Below, one piece after another: positions 13,800-25,705 of a stretch of 64,000 nt of DNA (positions within the stretch are counted from its first letter, which is position 1; every line of letters starts with the position of its first letter). The stretch is taken from NCBI GenBank assembly GCA_958299035.1, contig CATQJL010000326.1, positions 1,688,232 through 1,752,231 on the forward strand, given 5' to 3'. Made by a program: the position numbers and the translations under genes. A model generated the notes under the pieces. That model saw nothing but the letters and a program-made list of their open reading frames with translations, did no database searches and was not told the origin of the DNA. Source of the stretch: Cylicocyclus nassatus. Taxonomy: Eukaryota > Nematoda > Chromadorea > Rhabditida > Strongylidae.

Positions 13800-14480
13800 T
13801 ACAGGGTGTCCGTAAAGTATGTATACACTGTTTGATCGTTAATATCTTTCTTCCCAACAAGTCTTTTGACTTGCTTCAGGTACCGTTTTGTAGAGCTGGC
13901 TTCAACTTAGATTTACAGTATGGAGCGAATCAATGATCGCTCTTCATTATTGTAGGATTACGGTAGAAACTTGAAACATATGGTTCAGAGTGGAAAAATC
14001 TGCCTTCTGTAATTTTTCAAAAAAATTGTGACAATTTGCGTAATAGGGTCTTTATGGACGCTGAGTTCAGTACTCAACTATTCACAAGATTGCGAAGCTT
14101 TCTAAACGGTGTAACCGCACTTCTCAGGAACATTGAAAAAATGGCCACTACCTCTTACCCGGCATAGCTCTTCAATGAAGCATCATAATAAGTTGGGAAC
14201 TTTACAACTAGAATCAAAAACTCTAATCAGCCTAGTGTAAAAGCTTTCAGGCTGTTTTGTTTTTTTTGAGGCGAAATATGGCCTTTCATGGCTCAAAATC
14301 CTCTTTGAAGTATCTACCCTAATCCTACAGTAATGAAAAGAGATGGGTGATTAGTTTTATACTGCAAATCTAAGTTGAAGCCAGCTCTACAAAACGGTAC
14401 CTGAAGCAAGGCAAAAGACTTGTTGGGAAGAAATATATTAACGATCAAACAGTGTATACATACTTTACGGACACCCTGTA
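13800..14480. mobile_element. non-autonomous TA-flanked DNA transposon, family A copy 1
   Basis: Both ends read TACAGGGTGTCCGTAAAG inward. The terminal inverted repeats stay alignable for about 160-190 bases, for example the shared internal segment CAGGTACCGTTTTGTAGAGC. The interior has no transposase frame. Ends beginning with TA then CAGGGTGTCC suit insertion at TA dinucleotides, as in Tc1/mariner-type elements. Further copies lie at 41379-42493 and 54662-55340. The copy here is bounded on the right by an AT microsatellite. Confidence 0.85.
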
Positions 14481-14496
14481 TATTTATATATGTTTG

Positions 14497-14501
<5 letters not shown>

Positions 14502-14528
<27 letters not shown>

Positions 14529-14529
14529 C
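14502..14529. repeat. (AT)n microsatellite
   Basis: A run of alternating A and T about 28 bases long follows shortly after the right end of the family A transposon copy. Confidence 0.9.
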
Positions 14530-14640
14530 AGCATTTCCGAAGCACCTTTCATCAGAATACTCATTTGTTCCCTCTAGGAAGATTGTAAAGCATAGTCAAA
14601 AAAAACAACGAAAAGAAAAAGCTGCTGCTTTAAATGAATA

Positions 14641-16056
14641 ATTGTCTAAAAGCTTCCGATCAAAACTCTACAGAAAGTTCTCCAAAGTTTCACTGGAATC
14701 TGAGATTAGCGAAAGTAAAGTGAACTTCTAGCTATTATTAGCCTAAACATACTTCCTCGTTCGCAGTGCAGTAAAGTGAGAAAGTAAGGAACTTTCTTCC
14801 GTTGTGAAGAAAGTTCTTGAACAATGACGAACCCGAATGCAGCAGCTGCCTACTGCTGTACACTAAATTTCATATGGTGGATGACTTCGTGACCGTGGTT
14901 TTCAGTTATATCATTCACTTTTGAGGATAGAATTCAGCGAACAAAAGCGAATTTGAAAATGCAATCTAGGAACTCAAAGCTAGCTAAAACAAAATTTTTC
15001 CTATGCGTATGGCAAAGTTTGCATTCTTGCATCCGTACTGATTGAAATGCCTTTCCTAGGCTAATGGAAGTATCCGTTTCTTCAACACCATTAAGCTACT
15101 CTCATTTGTTTTATACTTCACAAACAATATGTGTTGAGAGTGTATAAGAAATGGACATTAGTAGCTATGGAAACGATGAAAAAGCAAAAAGTTTGCTGAA
15201 ATCTTTTTTTCAAATAGTAGAAGCTGATTCTCTTCGATCAAATGGCATTGTCGTCATCCAAAAGCTTTTTTCACTTCCGTACTTAGCAGTGCCCATTCTA
15301 CTACATTCTACTATCCGGAAAAATCTTCCAAGAAATGTCTGAAAAACGTCTGAAAAATTAATACAGCACGCTGTTAATCAATACTCAAAGCAATAGTTTA
15401 CACATATTGCATTAGTTACAAAAAAGGTGGACACCAAGCTCAAGAACAAAATCAGATTTAACTGAACTATTCGACATTTCTAATAACCATATTTTACAAA
15501 AGTAAACACAATCAGAGAGTTCATGTCAAATAATTTATTTTATAAGCGCATTAGAAGCATCTCTGAGCAAAATCGAAACGAATGGATTTGCTAAAAACGG
15601 AAATTGTCACCAATTTTCAAAATTTTTGTTGCAAGACTTATGTATCAACCAAATATCACGATCCCACAAACCGTTCCCATTCACTCAATTTTATCCTCAC
15701 ATCACCAAAGTGTACACCTCTCAATGCATAGCCCAAAGCTGAGGACTTGACGCAAGTTACACAGCGACAAAGTAATGATCAGAGTACAGCTGCCTCATGG
15801 AAATCTTCCAAAAAACAGTCTTCGAGACGATGTACATGATTACTTTCTTTGCATGAGTCAGAATTACTGCAGCTTCGATCATGTGGTTGTAAGACACATG
15901 GCTTAGTTCTAGGACTTGCAGATGGTCAACCCACCGCATACGTCAAGCATCATTCCTCAGCTGAATCACTTCTGTTGTAATTTGGACTAGGGAGCTTTTG
16001 GATACAAAATTATTGAACTAGTATAGATCTAAGGCATGGCAAGCATATGGTACATG
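14641..16056. other. intergenic, nothing recognised
   Basis: AT-rich sequence with only short frames. I see no splice-consistent exons, RNA gene or repeat with clear ends. Confidence 0.5.
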
Positions 16057-16376
16057 CCAGTGGCGTGGCGGGGTTTCCGTTCAAGCAGGGGGGGGGGGGG
16101 GACAGAAACTTTTTCCTGATGAAGGTGCCTGACCTCAGCCACGCACTCCGAAATACTTTTTGGTATGCTTCCCAAAATTTTTGCGGGCCCCTAACCCCGA
16201 AAAATTTTTTATAGGGCTAAAATGATTTTTTAAAAATTTGAAAAAATTATTTTGATTGTTTATAGGTACGAACAAGTCTTTTTTAACTCATGTAAGTAAG
16301 TTTCAAAAATTTCGCGACCCATCGTGCCGAAGGGGGAGGAGGGGGGCGCCCTCCTCCCCCTTCGACACGCCACTAG
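16057..16376. mobile_element. short inverted-repeat element with G-rich interior
   Basis: The left end reads CCAGTGGCGTGGC and the right end is the near-mirror CACGCCACTAG, giving terminal inverted repeats of about 11-12 bases around a 320-base element. GTACA lies outside both ends and may be a short target duplication. Inside are a run of 14 G residues (16088-16101) and a near-perfect hairpin at 16328-16364. No coding capacity is present. The end motif also occurs near 33913 (CTAGTGGCGTGG), and a related G/C-run patch lies near 45680-45730. Confidence 0.6.
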
Positions 16377-18916
16377 TACAGCGTAAAACTTTTTACAGAT
16401 CTACAGAACCTCACAAAAACCTCAACCTTTCTCAGTCGAAACCCCAAATTACTTTGGAATCAACTTTCAATCTTCTCACTCCAGAGCATTTCGTTGCGTC
16501 TAATGAGCAACTAAGCACAAAATCAAGTTTCTGGAAGCTCCTAGCGTTCTACCTCTCCCTTAGAGTGGTTTCCCATTTTGCACATAGTCTTAGTTCTAGA
16601 ATGTTGGCAGAATTTTTGCTTTGTTGATATCTTTAAAGCTCTCTTTTGGCATCCAAAGACTTTCGAAAGCTCGCATCATAATGTTGTAGGATGGAAAACA
16701 GAAAACCACATTATTGCAAAGTCAATTATGAGATAAAAAAGCATTGTCTTGCATTTAAGCACCTTTGGGAATGGGTACGCCAACACGAAACTTCTAGAGA
16801 CAGATAAAATTCGCAAGAGCAGAGACATAATAAAACAGAGAACGACCACCAGCGCCAACCTAAAGCCAATGAGGAAATGGTACGAAGAAAAAGCATGTCT
16901 CTCTCAGCTGAGATACGTCTTTGATGAAGAGGGCTATGGTTTCGGTAAGAACTACAGAGCATGACATATAAATCATAATAATAGCGCTGGAAGGAAAGTA
17001 ACGTGGAGCTAAAGCGCCAATTACGATTAGTCTGCTGAAGGGAGGCAAATTTTTTTTCCTTCTTTCAATCAACCGAACCAGGTGTAGCAAATGTTGAATA
17101 GGCACTTTACAAACATTGCTTTGGAGATTATGGCTCACAGTTGCATTTCAGAGCAGACCATTCGACCATACAAACTAACCCCAACCATTTCTGTGAAACC
17201 TACAAGATAGTAGCCCAATCAGCACGACTAAGAAATTCACTTTTTATTTGCGGCTATGAAAAAATGTAATATGTGTATAAGATTCGGTTGCTCTCACCTG
17301 TCACAAACGAAAAGAAAGCCTAAATCGACGTATATATTTTCTAGCCACTGACTAGCAAACAATTTTCACACGAAGTTTATCATCGCAGGCGGCTTTATGT
17401 TATCGTGGATACTCATAGCTTATTCAAGTTTTTTCAGCATACTTTGTATCAGTACATGCGATACGTGATCTCGTTAAACTGCAGCCGAGAATTTCGAGAT
17501 GTAATCAAATTACTATAAGAATATGATACTCAATCATACAGTATTAGCCCATTTCATTCAATCGTCACCACTGATTCGGAGTGTGAATTTGTATTTGCAG
17601 CATCCCTATTCCGTTGCTGAACCCAAGACCGTTTTTCGTTTTTATCGTCAGCCTAATGGGAAATTGCATTTACAACGAGGTGAAATAATTGGATTAGCCT
17701 AGCTGCGAAGTTTCTATAGCACCATATCCATTAACGTAGCTGAGGAGTTTTCTACGCGTTACAGTAACTTGCATGCTGCTTTATGCGGGTTCAGGGGAAG
17801 TGTCTCCAGCCGGTCGTGGTGGTCGCAGAGAGTGGGTCAGACATGAAAGTGGTGGTTGCGATGCCAACAAAGGATCGTATGAGAACCGTACGTCGGCCAA
17901 GATGTCCTCGCATGTTCACACTTGTCCTCGAACCGAGCGCGCCGAACAACGACGGGCTCGCTTTGTGTGTGGGTTCCCGACGGCGTCGCATGTGACAACA
18001 ACGAGCCGAGCACGAACTGGCGATTGCTATAGATCGTCCAGCTAGCCACACACCAGCCTGCTGATCTAAACAATAACAACAGAAATAAATCAACGCAGTA
18101 ATCACTCATTCGAGCTTGAGCGGCCGAGCTTGTGTTGTTTGGGAAGCGCTGTGTATACAAATTACAGCGGTACTTCCACCGAGATGAAAGGAGTAGCCGC
18201 AGTGTGGAATTGAGTAGGGACTCAACTGTGCTATGAAACGGAGCCAATTAAGAAGTGAGCAGAGCGGATTGCCTTTGTTCCTGGCTTTCGGATGGCCGAT
18301 TGTGGATAACCACAGATCGACGCAGACCTATTCTTGATGCGTAACCCGTTATTACCCCTACGACAGCATTGTTCCTAGTGCCCATCCACGAATATTCTAC
18401 TTGCGCTGTCGTCCAATCATTGAACTAATAAGATTCCTACAAGAAGAAGGACCAAACAGATCGAAAGCCTGGCATGTCAGTCCTCCGAGGAATGTGGAGG
18501 AATTTCAATTAGAAGATGAAAGTTGGGCATTTGACTTTACCATTCACACAGACACAACAAATGACCATTATTAAAAACGCTCCATATAAATTGGATGCTA
18601 AGATTCCATGTAAGCATCTGCAATTTCGCTTCGTTGGCTATTTTGATGATCTAATCTGTACCTTCATACCAAATACCTTTCTTTCAAAGTGGATTAAAAG
18701 TTTTGATAATCCACTTCATAGACAAGCTATACTATGCAATAGTATAGCCGTCACATACAGGCTGTCAATCACTTGACCTAAAAATAGCACTACGAAAGGC
18801 CGTAATGTTTCAATAGTCACAAATTTGAAGACACTAAATAAAGTATTCATGAGTAGATCTTATTCCATTGCCAAGATAACAGGCTAAATTGTAGAGCTTG
18901 TTTACAGAAGTCAAAA
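16377..18916. other. intergenic stretch, includes a CpG-richer patch at 17.8-18.2 kb
   Basis: No supported gene. The patch at about 17780-18250 is richer in CpG than its surroundings and holds overlapping open frames on both strands (up to 136 codons on minus). None shows a recognisable domain or paired splice sites, so I treat these as effects of composition. The patch could hold a promoter or a first exon. Confidence 0.45.
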
Positions 18917-19686
18917 ATGTTTCGTTTGCTTCTGCTGACAATTGTGACTCACTATTCCTATGCAAACTGCGGAAAGCACCTACCCGGTCAGGTTTATGCT
19001 CCTTGTCCACCAAAAGTGCAGCCTCCTGTGGTCTATGCTGCCCCACCTCCACCTCCACCACCAGTAATCCTCAAACCGCTTCTACTTCCGGAACTGCCAG
19101 CTTCACACGAATTTGTGAGTATCAACAGATACATCATACAATAGTGCGCCGCAGAATTTTGTTTCAGCTACGTCAAAGCCATCGCCATCGCCGTTCACGT
19201 CATCGTTATCGCTCAAGTTCGGAATCGCCCGAGTACCGTAATCGCCGAAGAGGACGCAAGAGCTGTGATGAAAGTCGCTGCCGAAATCTCGTCTACATCT
19301 GCGCACCCAACACGAACTGCACGGCACCAAATGTGAAGTACGCGATTAAATGAGCACTGCTCACTCAACGTTTGTTCAATTCGTGTAGGTACATCAACGA
19401 CAATTCGAGCTGCAAAAGAGCGATCGTTACTTGCTATCCGCTTTCAATTGCCCAAACCCCTGATCTGAAGATTCTCAGCAATGGCGTGGCAATTGACAAC
19501 ATGTTAACGTGCGACAAATGGGGAAGGTACTCTTGAAGCATTACTTAACTCTGTCCGGAAATATGATGTTCTAGGTGGATTGCTAAAGACAATCAAAACC
19601 AAAAGATTGAGGTCAACGCAGTTGGCTGCTATGCACCGGCTGCAGAGGCGGAGACGACGACTACTTCCGTTGAAACTACCGCATAA
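18917..19686 (+). CDS. secreted C6-like family protein 1 (Pro-rich, Arg/Ser-rich)
   Basis: Four phase-matched exons: 18917-19114, 19168-19337, 19389-19526 and 19575-19686, giving 205 residues. Exon 1 encodes a signal peptide (MFRLLLLTIVTHYSYA) and a proline-rich segment. Exon 2 begins with a strongly basic Arg/His/Ser run, including SRHRYRSSSESPEYRNRRR, then a cluster of four cysteines ending NTNCTAPNV. Exon 3 (138 bases) has two cysteines, a glycine turn and TCDKWG. Exon 4 has the closing W...C pair and an acidic, threonine-rich tail (AEAETTTTSVETTA). The spacing of the cysteines and the final C-x3-G-x-W...C pattern recall the nematode extracellular C6 domain (Pfam PF01681); this is an inference. 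Eight cysteines lie in the C-terminal domain region, two more than a C6 unit. Introns are 48-53 bases. Function is unknown, probably secreted. Confidence 0.85.
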
Positions 19687-19706
19687 GCGCGATCTGCATT
19701 TCAGCG

Positions 19707-19712
19707 AATAAA
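19707..19712 (+). promoter_or_regulatory. polyadenylation signal
   Basis: AATAAA 21 bases after the stop codon of the first C6-like gene. Confidence 0.75.
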
Positions 19713-21857
19713 CATGCAAATTCAATCATCAAGGCACAAATAGATCAAGAGCAGTATGTAGTAATGTTTGCCGTTAGCCATATATAATAATATAAGATCA
19801 CAAGACACTTTCACACACTTGAAATTGGTTTTGGAGAAAAGATTATCTTCATTTCGAGCTTGTAGTTCTCAGCCCTACTCGTATCCTTTCATCTGCCCAT
19901 AATTTGATGACTGAAAATTCTTGAAGACCAGCGTGGCGAGATAAGCAAAGGTAAACGGAGGACAATAGTGATAGCTGTTGCTACAAAGTGTTTATGAACA
20001 TCAAACTCGTGTATCTAACTCGGCATGAATCAAGCCGAAAATTATCTTTACTCAAGCACAACAACAGACTTCCATCCGTCGCACTGAAGCTACAACACCT
20101 ACAAACTAAAACAGCAGTAAGGCGTGCGTAAATTCGCAAGGTTTATTGCTTATTTTGGATGCAATAATGACAGGGATACCCAACCATGCCTTAGAATGCA
20201 TCAGACAATCTCAGCCCTGAAAGTGTCCGTCCGGTTGGTTACATATTCGCTGGAAGATAAAAAAAGAACTATACTCATATTATACTATTACAGGTCTGCA
20301 TTAGAGAGCTGTAATCTGCCATCCATCATAATCGATGATATTTACAGCAAATACTGACAAATGCCTACGCCATGTGGTTGAGCTTTACTTGCATATGAGT
20401 GTTGTTGTGATTTTGCCAGGCATGAGCGGCGAACAGTGTGGATTGTACCGTAATTTGAGAGAAAGCACACTATACACAAATGGAATTATTCAGCTCTCTT
20501 GGGTGTCATCACTATCAATCAGAGCTTGATAGCGGAAGTTTTAGCAATAGCTATGATCTCAACAAATGTGATAGATAAGTATTCGAGATTTTGATTGGTT
20601 GACCTAGAAAAGTGCTTCACCTTCCTCTGTGATCGATTTGAGCTTGATGAAACAAAAGCTAGGTAATTGTTTGAGAGTCTAATTGGCACATCAAACGGAA
20701 AATGACTACTACAGTATGCTTGTAATCAATTCAGCTAAGAGGCCCTAGAGAAAACGTACTCTTGAGGTGGTATAGATGCTTTAATCCTATAAAACAAATT
20801 CATGAAAAAATCAAAAAAATAATAGAACACCATATCATGTGAACTAACTGAAATACTCAATAATGTTTTGCACATCTTTTAAAGGTAACAGACGTTTTCC
20901 TGCTTTAGCACTGTACATGCCAACCTTTTTTGAGTCAATGATATTTCATACTTTCTTCCTTTTTCCCTTGCGTTTGGGTCATATTGTTGTTTGTAAGTCA
21001 TGATCCAGTTGGGCTAAAAACTGCTTAGAGATCTCGAAGTCTTAGGTATCATAGTACAAGGAAAATGAATTTCGTTCTCCGATCAAGTACGCATTCAGGC
21101 GTTGTGGCGTTATGTATCTTCTTGAAGAATATAAGTCAGATTGTAAACTTATAATTGTTCTGAGCAGCATTGTCTTCAAATGAAACTACCTTAGTGCCAT
21201 AAACGAATATTTCAAGCCTGAGTCATAAAATTGAATCACGATTGAATCCAACAACATGAGCATATTTCGATGACTAACCACCTATAGACTTACCAAAATA
21301 TGCGCTTGGTAAAGATAAATTCTAGTTTGCACGGTCTAGCTAATTAAAAAAAAAAGAATTATCAGAACAACTGATCAATATGCAAATGAAATAGAGTACC
21401 TGCCAATACACTTGTACTTTTGCTTGTAGCTTGCTTGTAGCTTTTGATTCCACCCCCCCGCCCAGAGTTTGTTTCCATATTGTTTCAGATATGTACCTTC
21501 GATATCTTCGAAAGCAAATTTTCAAGGTTTTGCTGCAATCAGTTACTGGCAATAAAATTAAAATTTTGTATAGCTACATTTCATCACGTACAGAACAATC
21601 GGCAAAGAAAATGTTTTGCACATGTTGCTTTTCTGAATTTAAATTTCTGAAGGTCGCTTTTTGTAAACGACTAGCATAGTCAAAACAGAATGTCTGTATA
21701 AAAACCAGAGAAGGTGAAAAAGCATTGCTTTGGGAACACTTTTAGATGTATTAGCCACCACAGTTTTATAAGACATGTTTTATGATCTCAACGCTAACGA
21801 TGTACACCATCATCCATTTGTTCGGTAGTAATTTTAAATTAAATTTTTTTACCAGGT
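19713..21857. other. intergenic between C6-like genes 1 and 2
   Basis: About 2.1 kb with only short frames. The last bases (TTTTTTTACCAG at 21844-21855) form a good acceptor two bases before the next ATG, fitting a spliced-leader site. Nothing else is recognised. Confidence 0.5.
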
Positions 21858-22658
21858 ATGTTTAAACTAGCTCTCCTCTTGATTGTAATCGACTACTGTT
21901 TGGCGCACTGTGGAGGACAACAGCAAGGCTCTGAAGCAGTAACTGAAGCTCCATGTCAGCCAGAACTGGCTACACCACAATTGGCGCACCCTCCACCGGT
22001 TCAAAGACCAGTCGTACTCACTCCACTCAGACTTCCAGAGCTTGAACCCGCGCATCATATTGTGGGTTTTCGAGCCATTTGGTTAAGGGGAATTTGACAA
22101 TGATGTGTACAAAACAATGAGTTGAGATAAGTTCAGCTACGTTCGCGTCGACGCCACCGTCCTCGCTGGTATTGGAGCTACTCCAGCTCCTACTCTGAAT
22201 CTCGTGAGCACCGCAGATCCCGAACTCGTCCAGGTTCAAGATCTAAGGAATCCAAGGAGAAAAAGCGCAGAAGTCGCTACAATCGCTGCGATGACATCGG
22301 ATACTTCTGCACTGATGCAAACTGTTACCCACCAATGATAAGGTACTTGTAAATCTATTCCACACATGAAAACATTCATTTTTCGCATTCAGATATGTTG
22401 CTTCTAAGTCGTGCGATCGAGCTGTCGCCTCGTGTGGTACATCATCGTCTGTTCTTGCTACATCTGATCGTAGGATCCTTGCCAGTGGCAGTGGAATTGA
22501 AATTGTACTGAAGTGCAACAAATGGGGAAGGTAAGAGGAGTTGAATGCATTGTATCCCTATGCCGTCTGATTTCAGTTGGACAGCTTACGATTATTATGG
22601 GCAGAAGGTAGAAGCAAACTATCTCACCTGCATTCCTTCTCCACCACCTCAGGGCTAA
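21858..22658 (+). CDS. secreted C6-like family protein 2 (Pro-rich, Arg/Ser-rich)
   Basis: Four exons in phase: 21858-22061, 22137-22342, 22393-22530 and 22577-22658, giving 209 residues. The ATG lies two bases behind a strong acceptor, so trans-splicing is likely. The signal peptide is MFKLALLLIVIDYCLA, followed by a Pro/Gln/Glu segment. Exon 2 starts with the same leucine-arginine junction as gene 1 and encodes a long Arg/Ser/Lys-rich stretch (SREHRRSRTRPGSRSKESKE), then CDDIGYFCTDANCYPPM. Exon 3 is again 138 bases and ends LKCNKWG. Exon 4 gives WTAYDYYGQKVEANYLTC and a short proline tail. Seven cysteines lie in the C-terminal domain. Intron positions and phases match gene 1 exactly, so the two are tandem duplicates. 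Function unknown; secretion is inferred from the signal peptide. Confidence 0.87.
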
Positions 22659-22680
22659 TGTGATTGATGTGTAGCTCATC

Positions 22681-22686
22681 AATAAA
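22681..22686 (+). promoter_or_regulatory. polyadenylation signal
   Basis: AATAAA 23 bases after the stop codon of C6-like gene 2. Confidence 0.75.
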
Positions 22687-22814
22687 GATTTGCAACAAGC
22701 TCCTCATGTATTCCTTAGAAGAATGGGCAAACACCTTCTTACAACATTTTAAAGGCAGTGGTCGAAAAAATTGCAATTACGAGCTTTCCATCCCTCCTTG
22801 GCCTTCTGGATGCA

Positions 22815-23089
22815 CTGAGTCCAGGGCTGTGCTTGAAAAGTCGAAAAATTGCTTTTCATGGCATTTTCCGCTCTTGGAGATGGCTAGAAAGGAGCGAGGG
22901 ATCGCCAAGTGAGTCGCGATTGGCTGCCTGAACCGACCAACCAATCGCCAGAATGGGTGGAGTTACAGTATCCTGCCGACAGTTGCTGTTTTTGGCGGGA
23001 AATCCTCACCCAGCCCTTTCAGCAATCTCCAAGGCTGAAAAACGCCGAAGAAATTTTTTAAGACTTTTTAAGCACAGTTTCGGACTCAG
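22815..23089. mobile_element. 275-base inverted-repeat element (MITE)
   Basis: The left end CTGAGTCC...CTGTGCTTGAAAAGTC is mirrored at the right end as CTGAGTCC...CTGTGCTTAAAAAGTC on the opposite strand. The ends are 28 bases long with four mismatches between the two blocks. The similarity continues imperfectly inward for about 75 bases (shared CTTGGAGAT). There is no coding frame of note. It sits downstream of C6-like gene 2. The element class is not clear. Confidence 0.7.
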
Positions 23090-23946
23090 CGGATCCAAAA
23101 GGCCATGTACGTAGGTGCGCTTTCGCAAATTTAGCAACTGCCTTAAACGCTTATCACATTAACATAGCGTTTCAAATGCCAAGATCATTTGACTGGCAAA
23201 TAACTAGTTCTGGGTTTACTACTAGTATTCAATGCGAAAAGTTTATTCTACCCAGAGGAGAGAAGCTAGTGTTCAACTCTTGCTGATCTGGGATGCTGCT
23301 GTTTCAAGGAATAGATTTTGAATCAGGCTGAGACAAATGCCGTTCTCCAGCCAATACTTTGATCCTGACTTGAAAAGCTTGATTTTTAGGGTCCATATTG
23401 AGCATTTCATCACTTCTATGGAGCCGCCGCAGGTGCAATCTCATAATCTCTACTTGTATAAGAGCACACCGTATAGGAAGCGCATTCTCCAAATATCTTT
23501 GGAGCAAACAAAACTCGTCATGAGGCCAAAGGTGTTTCATTAGAAGAACAATTTCATGATGTTGTGGTGTCAAATTCCTATGTTGCCCTCGGTGATTGCA
23601 GAAATGTAAAAGATCAAAAGGCATGTTGTTGTATGTCAAGTCTAGCAGAGCAAGGGCCTAGTGATATTAAATTTTTTGGATACCTTTGTCAATTTAAAAA
23701 CCCTGGCGACGATCTAGGCCTGAGAGTGTTCTCAGTCTCCTCAATTTGACTATCTTGATAGTGCTCTCAGTTGCTTCTGCGCAGGACATTCTACAATACT
23801 GCTCCAACAACAATAACCAGCTTATAGGTGGTTTATCAGCCTCTGAAAGATATACACACTAAAAAAGACAACAATACTATTCTGCGCTTGTGCCCACCGA
23901 AACATAAACGAATGAGATTGAAGTTTATCGGAAAAAAAGTTTCAGT
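23090..23946. other. intergenic between C6-like genes 2 and 3
   Basis: Contains a 111-codon open frame on minus (23639-23304) without recognisable domain, start context or splice partners. TTTCAG at 23940-23945 lies one base before the next ATG and may be a spliced-leader acceptor. Confidence 0.45.
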
Positions 23947-24691
23947 ATGCTCTATCTACTAGCGTTAGCGATTTTGCCCGTAGCGATCGGTCATGGTTAC
24001 GGCTACGATCCGGTAGAAAATCATCCGCTGGTGGTAGTTGGACAACCGCCTGCACCTGCACATTATCCACCACCGCCACCGTCACCACAGATCGTTCCAG
24101 TGGTCAGTTTTTCATCGTTAGGTTGCTCTCATTCATGCTGTTTTACAGTACCCCTATTACGATGATTGGGATTCATCGTCGTCGGAGTCCCACGAAAGAC
24201 GCAGTCGCAGACGCCGTCACCGTAACGGTAGGTAGCAAATTTAGACCTAAACTCGGACGACGTTATGCTACCAAAATACAGAGCGCAAGAGAGATGACAG
24301 AAGACGAAGAAAGTGCAAAGAACTGAGAGATTTCTGCCATGGAGTAGCCAACTGTACACTACCAAAAATTTCGTGAGTTTTTTCCATTTTTATGCAGTCA
24401 CACAAGCAAAATTGTTTGAAGGTATTTCTATGATCGCGGCGTCGAATTGGCTTACATCAACTGTCAGAACGTTGTACAACCAGCGGCGTTGATGACTGGG
24501 AACATGTATCTTTCGAGAGGGACTACAGCGAAGAAGCTGGCCACTTGCTGGAGGGGAATGTAAACGCAACCTTAACTCATTCCAAATGATGTTTTAGTGT
24601 GAAAATCAGTTGCAGGTGGACCGCTTACAATGTGAACGGTACCGTGTCAATGTTTGACAATGTTCGCTGCGTGGCGATTGAAGAAGTCTGA
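23947..24691 (+). CDS. secreted C6-like family protein 3 (extra intron, Arg/Ser-rich)
   Basis: Five exons in phase: 23947-24102, 24149-24227, 24282-24372, 24422-24559 and 24616-24691, giving 179 residues. The signal peptide is MLYLLALAILPVAIGHG, followed by a His/Pro-rich segment. The basic part is shorter than in genes 1 and 2 (SSSSESHERRSRRRRHRNG, then more Arg/Lys) and is split by an additional 54-base intron. The cysteine motif follows (CKELRDFCHGVANCTLPKI). The next exon is again exactly 138 bases and the last exon reads WTAYNVNGTVSMFDNVRC. Six cysteines follow the basic part; the extra one seen in exon 3 of genes 1 and 2 is replaced (YDRGVELAYINC). An acceptor lies one base before the ATG. 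Family membership is clear from intron phases and motifs; function is unknown. Confidence 0.85.
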
Positions 24692-24715
24692 ATTCATTCT
24701 ATTTGACAGATTTCC

Positions 24716-24721
24716 AATAAA
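24716..24721 (+). promoter_or_regulatory. polyadenylation signal
   Basis: AATAAA 25 bases after the stop codon of C6-like gene 3. Confidence 0.75.
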
Positions 24722-25705
24722 GTTCAGCACGAGAGTATCTACAAGAGCACGATTTGATTTACCCAAATTTCACGAGGCCAAAACTCACCTTTTCATTTTT
24801 TCAAGCAAGCAGCTCAGCCGCACTGCTGTGCCTCGCGAAATAATTGCTCTCTCAAACAATTCTGTTAGGTAAGAAGTAGCTCGATAGAGGGTCCTTTGGT
24901 CGCAACATTCTTTGGTGTGTTCAGGCTGGTCAAGTTTACGAAAAAAACGGGTGCGTCTTGTATTCGTAAATTAGGGTTTATTAAAAAGACATCTGATTTA
25001 AGGAGTTGGAAGCTGAGTGTTTTCTATAACATGACATGTTCACCATGATGAGTGACAAAAACCCTGCAAGATTTACGCGCATACATGCATAAATGAAAGA
25101 CTAATTCAAAAAAGATCAAGCAGAAACATAAACCTTCTCGTTAATAAAGCAAGCAGCAGGCAATTTGGTTGCAAGTCAAAGGCACTTAGGAAAATAATAT
25201 ATTGAAAATGAAGACATATAGGTAAAGCAACCACTAACAATTCTCCATAATCCAGTGAATTTCTATTGCAGTTTTTTTTCTCAATTTCACGTTAGCTCCC
25301 CCATGAACCCCTTGGCAAACCTTCGATAGCGCCTAAGGTTCAGAACTCCGCAAAGGCCTCCTTGAAAGACGTCAGAAAGACGTTCAAGCTGCGAAAGTTG
25401 AAAACAACAAAACTGGAAGCAGATTAATCATCTTCTTCAAGCATCGTAAGATCAAAACAGATCCACTCGAACAAGAAAAGCTAATTTCTACACCAGGATA
25501 CTTTTTCAAGTAACTGAGAGCATCTGACTTAGTACAAAGGGAAAAATGAAGCTAACGACTTTGAATAAACATTAGTTGTGATATCTAGACGGCCAGCTGG
25601 GAGTTTGATGCGTGCAACGACGACATCAGTTCGCGCGACGAAGAAAAACATATAAAGGCGTAAACGGAGACTGCGGTAGTCGACATCGCCGTCAACAGAC
25701 CAGCA
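24722..25705. other. intergenic between C6-like gene 3 and the TIL gene
   Basis: About 1 kb, AT-rich, no splice-consistent exons or repeat ends seen. Confidence 0.5.

Noticed and set aside
16256..16627. 123-codon plus-strand open frame
   Set aside because: It starts inside the G-rich inverted-repeat element and runs across its right end, so it is not a single biological unit.
17837..18247. 136-codon minus-strand open frame, the longest in the window
   Set aside because: It lies in a CpG-richer patch where the other strand is also open. It shows no domain, no clear signal peptide and no splice partners, so it is best explained by composition.
23304..23639. 111-codon minus-strand open frame between C6-like genes
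   Set aside because: No recognisable motif, no signal peptide and no splice sites in agreement; opposite in strand to the cluster.
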